Below are positions 52,981 through 61,505 of a DNA stretch of 64,000 nucleotides, in pieces. Within the stretch, counting starts at the first letter, position 1. Every line of letters begins with the position of its first letter. The translations under genes were made by a program, and so were the position numbers. This DNA comes from a virus. Under the pieces are notes generated by a model, which did no database searches, had not been told where the DNA came from, and worked only from the letters and a program-made list of their open reading frames with translations. Where the stretch lies: positions 95,913-159,912 of IMG/VR virus record IMGVR_UViG_3300042563_002067. One strand, written 5' to 3'.

Positions 52981-53539
52981 CTATTCTTTTAACATTGTTT
53001 GCACAACTATTGGAAGAGAATCATTACCAAGATTGATTGATAGTTTTAAAAATCAGTTAACCCAAAACGATTCTTTTACCATAATATCCGATACAAATCA
53101 CGAGTTTGTTCAAAATGTTTTATCTAATTATGATGTTAATTTTAAATTAAATCACATTATAAATGATGGGGATAGATTAGGTAAGTTTGGACACCCTTTA
53201 TTAAACAAACACATTAATAACCTTGACGGTGATTTTATTATGTTTGCGGACGACGATGATTATTATGTTGATGATGCCTTTGAGTATATAAGGGAAGTCG
53301 TTACAGAAAAAAAACTATACATTTTTAAACATAAATGGGGAGGAACAATTAATTGGACGACAAAAGAAGTAACACTAGGGAATATTGGTAAATGTATGGG
53401 TGTCATTCCTAATACTAAAAATTTACCAATGTTTCAAGAAGACGTATTCGGGGATGGGTTATTTTACGAAGACTTATCCAAAATTATGGAATATGAATTT
53501 GTTGATAAAATAATATATAAAATTAGAGATACAATATGA
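52973..53539 (+). CDS. Small glycosyltransferase (GT2-like)
   Basis: The start at 52973 (MSNYSFNIVCTT) is preferred to an earlier ATG at 52940, because it overlaps the preceding gene by only 8 bp. The 188-residue product has FNIVCTTIGRESLPRL, a basic GDRLGKFGHPLLNKH loop and the acidic motif FIMFADDDDYYVDD. These are hallmarks of a compact GT-A transferase. It overlaps the downstream gene by 4 bp. Confidence 0.7.
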   Translation: MSNYSFNIVCTTIGRESLPRLIDSFKNQLTQNDSFTIISDTNHEFVQNVLSNYDVNFKLNHIINDGDRLGKFGHPLLNKHINNLDGDFIMFADDDDYYVDDAFEYIREVVTEKKLYIFKHKWGGTINWTTKEVTLGNIGKCMGVIPNTKNLPMFQEDVFGDGLFYEDLSKIMEYEFVDKIIYKIRDTI

Positions 53540-55209
53540 GTAAAGTAACATTAGTGACAGGATTATGGGATATAGGTAGAGGAGACCTTCAAGAGGGTTG
53601 GTCTCGTTCATTCCAACATTATTTAGATAAATTTCAACAACTATTACAAGTTGATGTGAATATGATTATTTTTGGTGACGAAGAGTTAGAGAAATTTGTG
53701 TCAAACAATAGACGAAGTGAAAACACACAATTTGTTCGTAGAAGTTTGTCTTGGTTTAAAGACAACGATTTTTTTGATAAAATACAAAATATAAGAACAA
53801 ATCCGGATTGGTATAATCAAGTCGGATGGTTAACCGATTCAACTCAAGCTAAATTAGAGATGTATAACCCGTTGGTTATGTCAAAAATTTATCTCCTACA
53901 CGATGCTAAAATTTTAGATAGGTTTAATTCAGAATATATGTTTTGGATTGACGCTGGGTTAACAAATACAATTCACCCGGGATATTTTACACACGATAAG
54001 GTTTTAGATAAATTACCTCAATTAGTTAAAAATTTTCATTTTGTTTGTTTCCCTTATGAAACTAATTCTGAAATCCACGGATTTAAATATCCTGAATTAT
54101 GTGAATTAGCCGGAGAACCAGTTAAAATGGTTGCTCGAGCAGGTTTCTTCGGAGGAAGAAAAGATGTTATATCAGATATTAACGGTATCTATTACGGGTT
54201 AATGAATGATACATTATCACAAGGGTTAATGGGAACTGAAGAATCGTTATTTACAATTATGACATACAAATACCCTGAGTTGATTAGTTATTCAGAAATA
54301 GAAGATAATGGATTAATGGGTAAATTTTTTGAGGACTTAAAAAATAACACGACTCAAGTTAAAGAAAGTGTTTTACCAATTAAACCGAATAGTTTAGACA
54401 CATCCAAAGTTGGATTGTATGTTATAGCATTTAACTCACCTAAACAATTTGAGGTATTAATCCAATCTATGTTAGATTATGATTCTGACTTTATTGATAA
54501 ACCAAAAAAATTCTTATTAGATAACTCAACCGATTTATCAACAACACCAAGATATCTTGAACTATGTGAACAATATGGTTTTGAACATATTAAAAAAGAC
54601 AACATTGGTATTGTCGGGGGGAGAGTGTTTGTTGCTGAACATTTTGATGAAACTGATTTAGATTGTTATTGGTGGTTTGAAGACGATATGGCTTTTTATC
54701 CAAAAAAAGGTGAGGTATGTAGAAATGGGTTCCCTCGTTTTGTTGATAAATTATATCAAAAATCAGTAGAGATTGTTAAAAAAGAAAATTTTGATTTTCT
54801 TAAATTAAATTTTAGTGAATTTTTTGGTGATAATAGTGTTCAATGGAGTTGGTATAATGTCCCTCAAGATTTTAGACAATCTCATTGGCCGAATAACCCT
54901 AAATTACCGGTTCAAGGACTAGACCCTAATTCACCTAAAACACAATTTAAGGAGATAAGGACATATAAAGGGTTATCATATGCGACAGGGGAAGTTTATT
55001 TATGTAATTGGCCGATAATATTAACAAGAGAAGGTAACTATAAGTGTTATTTAGAAACAAAATGGGCTCACCCATTTGAACAGACGTTAATGTCTTATTG
55101 TTATCAAGAAACTGTTAAAGGAAAAATTAATCCGGGATTATTGTTATTAACACCAACGGAACACGATAGATTTGAACATTATGACGGTTCATTAAGAAAA
55201 GAAAGTTAA
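53536..55209 (+). CDS. Two-domain glycosyltransferase: HtrL-like plus GT-A
   Basis: The 557-residue product fuses an HtrL/WlaTC-type domain (residues about 1-260, with TLVTGLWDIGRGD and FWIDAGLTNTIHPGY) to a GT-A type domain (about 290-550, with GLYVIAFNSPKQF, a KKFLLDNSTD strand and WWFEDDMAFYP containing the acidic motif). The fusion could add two sugars in succession. It is the last gene of the second glycosyltransferase cluster, and a late element follows for the next gene. Confidence 0.75.
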   Translation: MSKVTLVTGLWDIGRGDLQEGWSRSFQHYLDKFQQLLQVDVNMIIFGDEELEKFVSNNRRSENTQFVRRSLSWFKDNDFFDKIQNIRTNPDWYNQVGWLTDSTQAKLEMYNPLVMSKIYLLHDAKILDRFNSEYMFWIDAGLTNTIHPGYFTHDKVLDKLPQLVKNFHFVCFPYETNSEIHGFKYPELCELAGEPVKMVARAGFFGGRKDVISDINGIYYGLMNDTLSQGLMGTEESLFTIMTYKYPELISYSEIEDNGLMGKFFEDLKNNTTQVKESVLPIKPNSLDTSKVGLYVIAFNSPKQFEVLIQSMLDYDSDFIDKPKKFLLDNSTDLSTTPRYLELCEQYGFEHIKKDNIGIVGGRVFVAEHFDETDLDCYWWFEDDMAFYPKKGEVCRNGFPRFVDKLYQKSVEIVKKENFDFLKLNFSEFFGDNSVQWSWYNVPQDFRQSHWPNNPKLPVQGLDPNSPKTQFKEIRTYKGLSYATGEVYLCNWPIILTREGNYKCYLETKWAHPFEQTLMSYCYQETVKGKINPGLLLLTPTEHDRFEHYDGSLRKES

Positions 55210-55224
55210 TTCTATATTTTGAAG

Positions 55225-55236
55225 TATTTATAAATA
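55225..55236 (+). promoter_or_regulatory. Putative late promoter TATTTATAAATA
   Basis: Perfect 12-mer in a GAAGTATTTATAAATAAAAA context, 9 bp before the ATG at 55246. Confidence 0.65.
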
Positions 55237-55245
55237 AAAACTTTA

Positions 55246-55932
55246 ATGGAATTTTTTATAAAGAAAAACGCAACCTTACCTCTTCTTAAACTTCAAGTAG
55301 TAAAAGATGGTAGAAGTGATTACAATAATTTTATGGAATTATTGGAATCCTCAACCATATTCTTTTCTATGGTTAATTCTGAGACAGGTATTCCAAAAAT
55401 AACTTCAAGACCAGCGGGGTTTGTTGAAAAAATATTTGACGACCCCAATGCAGAACCTGAATATTATATTTACTATCAATTTACCAAACAAGACACGAGT
55501 GTTGAGGGTAGAAATGAAGGACAATTTTTAATAAAGACATCTGACGGTAATATAATATTACCAATTAGGGAAAAACTAAACATATATATTCAAGAGTCAT
55601 TTATTGCTGACGATTTAGAATATGATACTTGCTACACATCAGTTTATCCTTGTTGTGTATCACATTCTGTTATACCACAACCACCATCACTTGTATATTT
55701 TAATTATGAATTAATTAAAGACAAAGATTTTATTTATAAAACAATCCCTAATAATAATTTAGATGACGATGTTATACCAAATAACGATATTATAACGAGT
55801 AATATTCCTGACAATAATTTAGGTGATGACATCATACCAAATAACAATATTATAACAAATAGTATTCCTGATAATAATTTAGGTGATGATATAATCCCAA
55901 ATAATGATATTATATCAAACATTTTACTTTAA
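55246..55932 (+). CDS. Virion-type protein with C-terminal tandem repeats
   Basis: The 228-residue product has an N-terminal beta-rich domain (1-125: FFIKKNATLPLLKLQVVKDG, TSRPAGFVEKIF, YYIYYQF) that resembles baseplate-upper-protein-like Ig domains. A linker follows, and then three copies of a 20-residue acidic repeat of the type NNLGDDIIPNNDIITS (about 168-225). The repeats are Asn/Asp/Ile-rich and may bind calcium or form a short fibre. It is a likely late virion component, with a perfect late element upstream. Confidence 0.6.
   Translation: MEFFIKKNATLPLLKLQVVKDGRSDYNNFMELLESSTIFFSMVNSETGIPKITSRPAGFVEKIFDDPNAEPEYYIYYQFTKQDTSVEGRNEGQFLIKTSDGNIILPIREKLNIYIQESFIADDLEYDTCYTSVYPCCVSHSVIPQPPSLVYFNYELIKDKDFIYKTIPNNNLDDDVIPNNDIITSNIPDNNLGDDIIPNNNIITNSIPDNNLGDDIIPNNDIISNILL
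55750..55920 (+). repeat. Tandem 60-bp repeat, about three units
   Basis: Units begin near 55750, 55813 and 55873 and encode NNLxDDxIPNNxI-type repeats. Synonymous changes between units (for example GATGACATC against GATGATATA) show that they are not freshly copied. Confidence 0.85.
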
Positions 55933-55950
55933 CTTTTTTAAAGTGTTTGA

Positions 55951-55962
55951 TATTTATAAATA
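55951..55962 (+). promoter_or_regulatory. Putative late promoter TATTTATAAATA
   Basis: Perfect 12-mer in a TTTGATATTTATAAATAAAT context, 26 bp before the ATG at 55989. Confidence 0.65.
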
Positions 55963-55988
55963 AATAAAAAAAAACAAAAAAAATAATT

Positions 55989-57062
55989 ATGTCAATAGGT
56001 TTAAGAATTATCAGTAATAATTTAATAGGTAAAACCGCGTCTGTTACCTTTACTCCAGCATCCGGAGGGACACCACAAAATTTAGGTATTCAGACAATAC
56101 CATTTAATAATATTACACCATATCCATATGGTAATTATGATATTAATGTTTTAGAATATAACTATAGTTACAATTTTAATGTGCCGGCGCCGGCTCCATT
56201 ACAATCAGGTTATACAACTACCCTTAGAGGTATTGTTAATCCGGAAGGTGGTTTAGCATATTCTTCGTCAACGTTATCGGAATCTTGGGGTGAGTATACA
56301 AAAGGATTTATTACTAGTAAAGGTTATTCCCCTGATGATATTATTTACGCCGAAGGTATATGTTCTGATGATGTTGATGGTCCCGTATTTACAGGTGTTG
56401 ATAATATTGGACAATTTCCAACTTCTATGAACACATTTCTTGGTCCGTTTATGTCAGGTGGTTTAGCAGGGTTCCCATTTGTTGGAACTGTTGGGTTAGG
56501 TGCTTGGGCTAGCCACATTACAAGTGGCGGAACTTTATTTATAACAAGTACACCTCATATTGGTGTAACAATAGATGGTCGTGCGGGAAGAATGTTAAGA
56601 AAAGGTAAACCAGATAGTATCACAGATAATACTTGTGGAGCTGTGGCGGGAGCCATAGGTGAGGTATTAACAACTTGGAGTGCTACCACACCAACATTTA
56701 GTACTTATTCAGGTTCAGGAGATTATGAATTTTATAAGTTAGTTGATATCTTATGGCCGTTTCGTGGTACATTATCAGGATTTACGGGAACATCGGAAGA
56801 AATATATAATAAACAAATGATTTTTTCAACAAATAAAATTAAAGAAAACGCATTTACTTATTTATTTGCTAATTTATCGGGAGCAACAAATAGTGTGTTA
56901 TTATCAAGACCTTCTACTGAGATATTTTTCACTAGTGGTGTTTTTATTAATACAGATTATGGATATGAATCATACGTTAATATCGACCAATTTTGGAAAT
57001 ATAGTATTAACGGTGGTTGGGTTGACCTAACATCAGAATATGTTTCAGGATTACCATTATAA
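55989..57062 (+). CDS. Virion-type protein with LCIB-like (beta-carbonic-anhydrase-type) domain
   Basis: The 357-residue product has an N-terminal beta domain (1-70) like that of the fibre protein at 41864, ending in a short Pro-Ala linker. Residues about 75-315 resemble the LCIB/LCIC family: a conserved GICSDDVDG segment (C125), then FMSGGLAGFPFVGTVGLGA (154-172), TPHIGV (H190) and NTCGAVAGAI (C216). LCIB proteins bind zinc through Cys-His-Cys, and all three candidate ligands are present. The family includes active beta-type carbonic anhydrases in algae and bacteria. A late promoter and terminator frame it as a single-gene transcript. Whether it is catalytic or only a fold is unknown. Confidence 0.72.
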   Translation: MSIGLRIISNNLIGKTASVTFTPASGGTPQNLGIQTIPFNNITPYPYGNYDINVLEYNYSYNFNVPAPAPLQSGYTTTLRGIVNPEGGLAYSSSTLSESWGEYTKGFITSKGYSPDDIIYAEGICSDDVDGPVFTGVDNIGQFPTSMNTFLGPFMSGGLAGFPFVGTVGLGAWASHITSGGTLFITSTPHIGVTIDGRAGRMLRKGKPDSITDNTCGAVAGAIGEVLTTWSATTPTFSTYSGSGDYEFYKLVDILWPFRGTLSGFTGTSEEIYNKQMIFSTNKIKENAFTYLFANLSGATNSVLLSRPSTEIFFTSGVFINTDYGYESYVNIDQFWKYSINGGWVDLTSEYVSGLPL

Positions 57063-57065
57063 AAC

Positions 57066-57092
57066 AAAAAGACCTTCGGGTCTTTTTTTTTT
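57066..57092 (+). terminator. Factor-independent terminator with UUCG loop
   Basis: AAAAGACC / GGTCTTTT stem closed by a C(TTCG)G tetraloop, then a long T run. It ends the LCIB-like gene. Confidence 0.9.
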
Positions 57093-57096
57093 GTAT

Positions 57097-57127
57097 TTGA
57101 CTAAATGAGATTATTACAATATATTTA
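57097..57127 (+). promoter_or_regulatory. Host-type promoter of the DNA polymerase gene
   Basis: TTG (57097-57099), 20 bp spacer, TATATTTA (57120-57127), one base off TAnnTTTG. A late-like TATTTATAGAAA overlaps (57122-57133), so the gene may be read in two phases. Confidence 0.5.
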
Positions 57128-57143
57128 TAGAAACAAGACAAAC

Positions 57144-57157
57144 CCGATTTATATCGG
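57144..57157 (+). promoter_or_regulatory. Small hairpin in the DNA polymerase leader
   Basis: CCGAT / ATCGG inverted repeat with loop TTAT, 30 bp before the polymerase ATG. A three-codon ORF (ATG TCA ATC TAA, 57165-57176) lies between. In T4, gp43 represses its own translation by binding a hairpin at this location; an equivalent is possible here but unproven. Confidence 0.4.
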
Positions 57158-57187
57158 AGCCAATATGTCAATCTAAAAAATATAATT

Positions 57188-59977
57188 ATGATAACACAAG
57201 AAGAAATTAAGGCATTCCTTGAAGGGAATGACCCCGAAGAGCACATAGTTGCGATTGAATATGATTACGTATCAGATTCAGTCTACAAAATTAAAGAAAT
57301 CCCGAGTCAGGGAAAAATAATCAAAAAAGATACATTTACGGCATTTGCTTGGGTTGGAGACTTGAGAGATTTGAACTTTTATTCAAAATCTAAAGACTTA
57401 CAAAAAGATGCGATGAAAAAACACGGAATCATCATTGATAAGTTAGAAACCAAAGGTAATGAGAGATTAGAAAAGGGTCTCAAATATATGGTTAAATCAA
57501 TGAAGGGTTATCGTTCACTCATCCAATTCTTTAAAGAGGGTGGTGTAGACCCGTGGGGTGAAAAGACAAAAGGAAAATTAACAGTTCTCCCACCGGTAGA
57601 ACAATATTTAATTTCAAGAGAGAAAAGACTATTCAAAGGGTATGAAGAATACAATGACATCACCCGACTCGGATTTGACTTGGAGACGACTGCTCTTGAA
57701 CCTAAAGACGGTCGTATATTTATGATTGGAATCAAAACCAATAAAGGATACCAAAAAGTTATTGAATGTGCGGATGAGGACCAAGAACGAAGAGGATTAG
57801 TTGAGTTCTTCAACATTATCGATGAACTTAAACCATCAATCATTGGTGGATACAATTCAGCAAACTTTGACTGGTTTTGGATATTTGAGAGATGCAAAGC
57901 ACTTAACTTGGACATCAAAAAAATCGCTAAATCACTAAACCCGGCAAGACCCATATCTCAAAAAGACGGTATGTTAAAACTTGCCAACGAGGTAGAGAGA
58001 TTCTCACAAACTCAATTGTGGGGTTATAATATTATTGATATTATCCACTCAGTTCGTAGAGCACAAGCAATCAATTCAAGTATTAAATCCGCAGGACTTA
58101 AATACATTACTCAATACATTAAAGCTGAAGCCCCCGACCGAGTTTATATTGACCACTTAGAAATTGGACCGATGTATGCCAAAAAGGAGGAATATTGGTT
58201 AAATGTTGAGAATGGGAAATATAAAAGAGCCGATAATCCGGACTTTAATAATTTAGATACAAGATTCCCGGGGAAATACTTAAAGGTTACCGGAGATAAT
58301 ATTGTGGAGAGATATCTTGACGATGACTTAGAGGAAACGTTGACAGTGGATGATGAATTCAACCAAGGAACGTTTCTATTAGCATCAATGGTACCAACAA
58401 CATACGAGAGAGTTTCCACAATGGGAACCGCAACTCTATGGAGAATGATTATGTTGGCTTGGTCTTACAAGAACAAATTAGCTATTCCAGCAAAAGAAGA
58501 GAAGACAGACTTCGTAGGAGGACTTTCAAGACTACTTAAGGTGGGTTACTCTACCAACGTATTAAAACTCGATTACTCTTCCCTATATCCGTCTATTCAA
58601 TTGGTTCACGACGTGTTCCCTGAGTGTGATGTTATGGGTGGGATGAAAGGGATGTTAACTTATTTCCGTAATGCTCGTATTATGTATAAAAACTTGGCGT
58701 CGGAGTATAAATCAATTGATTCTAAAAAATCACTTTCATACGATAGAAAACAATTACCATTAAAAATCTTTATTAACTCGATGTTTGGTGGATTATCAGC
58801 ACCACACGTTTATGAGTGGGGGGAAATGAATAGTGGTGAAAGAATTACCTGCACCGGAAGACAATATCTTCGTCAAATGGTAAAATACTTTGTTAAACGA
58901 GGATACACACCTTTGGTACTTGATACGGATGGTGTTAACTTTAGTTTACCGGATGAGGGTGTTGATGATAGAGTTTATATTGGTAAAGGACTAAATTGGT
59001 TAGTTAAAGAGGGTAAAGAATACAGAGGATATTACGCCGACACCGCAGAATACAATGATTTGTTTATGAAAGGTGAGATGGGGTTAGATTGTGATGGAAC
59101 TTGGGATTCTTGTATTAACTTGAGTAGAAAGAACTACGCAACAATGGAATCTAATGGTAAAATTAAATTAACCGGGAACTCAATTAAATCTAAGAAATTA
59201 CCACTATACATTGAGGTGTTTTTAGATAAAGGTGTGAAATTGTTATTAGAAGGAAAAGGACAAGAATTCGTTGAGTGGTATTTTGAGTATCACCAAAGAA
59301 TATACAACCAACAAATCCCATTAAAACAAATCGCTCAAAGAGCGAGAGTTAAACTATCTGTTGAAGATTATAAAAAGAGATGTGGTCAGAAAACAAAGGC
59401 GGGTTCATTGATGAGTAGAATGGCTCATATGGAATTGGCTATCAAACACGACTTAAAAGTTTCATTGGGAGATGTTATTAGCTATGTCAATAATGGTTTA
59501 AAAGCGTCACACGGAGATGTTCAAAAAATCACAAAAAACAATTACACTAAAAAAGAATTGGATTTATTTACATCAGTTAATGGTATGGAACCTGAAGATA
59601 AGTCTACCTCAACAATACAACTTAATTGTTATATGTTGGACCAAACCGAAATTGAGAATAACCCTGACTTAACCGGAGATTATAATGTTGCAAGAGCAAT
59701 CTCAACATTTAATAAAAAAGTGGAACCATTATTAATTGTTTTTAATAAGGAGTTAAGAGAAAGTTTATTAATTGCTAACCCTGAAGATAGAGGGTTTTTT
59801 ACTAAGACTCAATGTGAGTTGGTTGGAGGTATACCAAATAAAGAAGGGGACCAAGATACGATTGAGGATTTATTAACAATAACTGATTTGGAATTAAAGT
59901 TTTGGGATAGAGTTGGTGTTAGTTCTGAATACATTTATGAATTGGCAGAACCAGGTTGGGAAGAACATATTAATTAA
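57188..59977 (+). CDS. 43: Family B DNA polymerase (T4 gp43-like)
   Basis: Replicative polymerase with proofreading. The 929-residue product has exonuclease motifs FDLETTALEP (Exo I) and YNSANFDWFWIFE (Exo II), then polymerase motif A KLDYSSLYPSIQ, motif B QLPLKIFINSMFGGL and motif C VLDTDGVNF. In motif C, Gly replaces the usual Ser of DTDS, but both catalytic aspartates are present. Motif B has NSMFG instead of NSxYG. Length is close to T4 gp43 (898 aa). It is framed by a leader hairpin and a terminator. Confidence 0.92.
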   Translation: MITQEEIKAFLEGNDPEEHIVAIEYDYVSDSVYKIKEIPSQGKIIKKDTFTAFAWVGDLRDLNFYSKSKDLQKDAMKKHGIIIDKLETKGNERLEKGLKYMVKSMKGYRSLIQFFKEGGVDPWGEKTKGKLTVLPPVEQYLISREKRLFKGYEEYNDITRLGFDLETTALEPKDGRIFMIGIKTNKGYQKVIECADEDQERRGLVEFFNIIDELKPSIIGGYNSANFDWFWIFERCKALNLDIKKIAKSLNPARPISQKDGMLKLANEVERFSQTQLWGYNIIDIIHSVRRAQAINSSIKSAGLKYITQYIKAEAPDRVYIDHLEIGPMYAKKEEYWLNVENGKYKRADNPDFNNLDTRFPGKYLKVTGDNIVERYLDDDLEETLTVDDEFNQGTFLLASMVPTTYERVSTMGTATLWRMIMLAWSYKNKLAIPAKEEKTDFVGGLSRLLKVGYSTNVLKLDYSSLYPSIQLVHDVFPECDVMGGMKGMLTYFRNARIMYKNLASEYKSIDSKKSLSYDRKQLPLKIFINSMFGGLSAPHVYEWGEMNSGERITCTGRQYLRQMVKYFVKRGYTPLVLDTDGVNFSLPDEGVDDRVYIGKGLNWLVKEGKEYRGYYADTAEYNDLFMKGEMGLDCDGTWDSCINLSRKNYATMESNGKIKLTGNSIKSKKLPLYIEVFLDKGVKLLLEGKGQEFVEWYFEYHQRIYNQQIPLKQIAQRARVKLSVEDYKKRCGQKTKAGSLMSRMAHMELAIKHDLKVSLGDVISYVNNGLKASHGDVQKITKNNYTKKELDLFTSVNGMEPEDKSTSTIQLNCYMLDQTEIENNPDLTGDYNVARAISTFNKKVEPLLIVFNKELRESLLIANPEDRGFFTKTQCELVGGIPNKEGDQDTIEDLLTITDLELKFWDRVGVSSEYIYELAEPGWEEHIN

Positions 59978-59982
59978 AACAG

Positions 59983-60010
59983 AAAAGGTGTCGAATACGA
60001 CACCTTTTTT
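59983..60010 (+). terminator. Terminator between convergent polymerase and neck operons
   Basis: AAAAGGTGTCG / CGACACCTTTT stem with loop AATA and a T run on the plus strand. The opposite strand also has a T run, so it may serve both directions. Confidence 0.88.
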
Positions 60011-60353
60011 ATTGTAGTTTTACCCCATCACTTGAAAGAATATACCAATTACCGTCAACCCGGAATAATTCAACGGCAGCACCTCTTTCAATTAATATTT
60101 CATCATATTGTTCATCAATAAGACCCATAAATGGAACTATTAAAACATTAGTTAATGACTTTATTACAATGTGTTCAGTACTACTTTGGTCTAATATTAT
60201 TTTACAATTAGGGACATCTTTAACTAAGATGAATTCTTCGCCATTAGTTCTATGTTCCGGAACCGTAACTGTTTGAATAGGGTTAGTTGTGTTTAAATTG
60301 GACATTGAGCCAAATAATTTGTTCCCAATTTTTGTTCTTGTTATAAATGTCAT
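60009..60353 (-). CDS. Unknown beta-rich protein next to the neck gene
   Basis: The 114-residue product is beta-rich (FILVKDVPNCKIIL, then IVIKSLTNVLIVPF and FRVDGNWYILSSDGVKL) with no signal peptide. Small head-tail joining or capsid decoration proteins have this size and composition, but I recognise no family. It follows the neck-protein-like gene by 5 bp on the minus strand, so it is probably co-transcribed and late. Confidence 0.55.
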   Translation of the reverse strand: MTFITRTKIGNKLFGSMSNLNTTNPIQTVTVPEHRTNGEEFILVKDVPNCKIILDQSSTEHIVIKSLTNVLIVPFMGLIDEQYDEILIERGAAVELFRVDGNWYILSSDGVKLQ

Positions 60354-60358
60354 ATAAA

Positions 60359-61480
60359 TTAAATTACGTATATTTGTCTTGGCATTGCTCTGAACTTTAA
60401 CTGTTTGTTTAAGTTCTCTGCGATTAATGCCTCTCGTTCCATTACTTTTTCAGGTTTTAATCTTGTTAACCTACCTTCAGCACCAATCAATTCTTCAATT
60501 AATTTAGTCTTTTCATCTTTAGCTTCTGTCGCTAATGATTGATAGTCCATTGTTAACTCGCTATCAGGTGTTTTAACATTACCACTAAATTTACCACGAA
60601 CTCTCGCTAAAGTTTCTTTAACATAAGCGGTAAACCAACGACGAATCCAAACTTGAGCGGGGTTATTTAAATCTACCCAATCAATTCCTTCTAACGGAAC
60701 ATCTGAAGGTAATTTAATAATGTCCGGATTTGATTTTAAACATTTGTCTCTATCTGCAGGACCTACGTCATAATACCAATACCAAACTTTACCTCTTTTC
60801 ATTGTTGCACTACCAAAGTCAAATTTACCACCGGGAACTTGCATTAAATGTAACGCCTTTTTACCTTCAGGTAAAGCTGTAATTCTATAAGTTAAATCAC
60901 CGGCAATAATTCTTCGTTGAATATTATTCTCTTGCATTCTCAATAACATATCAAACGCTGGCATCATAAACATTGAACCTGACATACCCATCTGAGCAAA
61001 CCCACCCGGTCCACCAATACCACCGGCACCCAATGAACCAAAAGTCCAAGGGTCTAATAACATACTATTAAGTTCTGCGGGTGTATACCACATAACTTCA
61101 TTGATTTCTCTATTAGCAGGGATTTCATAAATTTGTTGATGAGCAACTAAATCAATATAATCTTTTTTAAGTTCCCAATCACCACCGGCTTGTAATCCAA
61201 CAATTTTTGAATAAGCGTAAGTGTATCGAGTTTCATAGTCTAAACTTTTAGTTATGAATGCTCTTGATAATGATTGAGTATCTAAGTTAAGATTATATAG
61301 GGATGTCCATTGGGATTCAATTAACCAATCTTGAACATATTGGGAATAATCACTAATTGACAATTCCATTAAACTATCCATCATTTCGTCTTCGATTTCA
61401 ATCGAACGAAGTGGTGCACCCAATAAGTGTTTGATTCGTGTGTAAAGTTGGGTTCTTTCCGGTTCTGCAATTCCAGCCAT
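60359..61480 (-). CDS. 13: Neck/head completion protein, gp13-like
   Basis: The 373-residue product begins with a helical domain (RTQLYTRIKHLLGAPLRSIEIEDEMMDSLMELSISDYSQY) of the kind found in T4 gp13-like neck proteins of T4-like phages: short helices, LGAP, an acidic SIEIEDE loop, then helices with aromatic residues. A Gly/Met-rich loop (about 150-185) separates it from a beta-rich C-terminal part. Its role would be closing the filled head before tail attachment. The late element 13 bp upstream supports virion function. Similarity is by eye and moderate. Confidence 0.6.
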   Translation of the reverse strand: MAGIAEPERTQLYTRIKHLLGAPLRSIEIEDEMMDSLMELSISDYSQYVQDWLIESQWTSLYNLNLDTQSLSRAFITKSLDYETRYTYAYSKIVGLQAGGDWELKKDYIDLVAHQQIYEIPANREINEVMWYTPAELNSMLLDPWTFGSLGAGGIGGPGGFAQMGMSGSMFMMPAFDMLLRMQENNIQRRIIAGDLTYRITALPEGKKALHLMQVPGGKFDFGSATMKRGKVWYWYYDVGPADRDKCLKSNPDIIKLPSDVPLEGIDWVDLNNPAQVWIRRWFTAYVKETLARVRGKFSGNVKTPDSELTMDYQSLATEAKDEKTKLIEELIGAEGRLTRLKPEKVMEREALIAENLNKQLKFRAMPRQIYVI

Positions 61481-61493
61481 ATAGATTTGTGTT

Positions 61494-61505
61494 TCTATAT
61501 AAATA
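61494..61505 (-). promoter_or_regulatory. Putative late promoter TATTTATATAGA
   Basis: Minus-strand variant of the recurrent element in a GATATTTATATAG context, 13 bp before the ATG at 61480. Confidence 0.6.
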
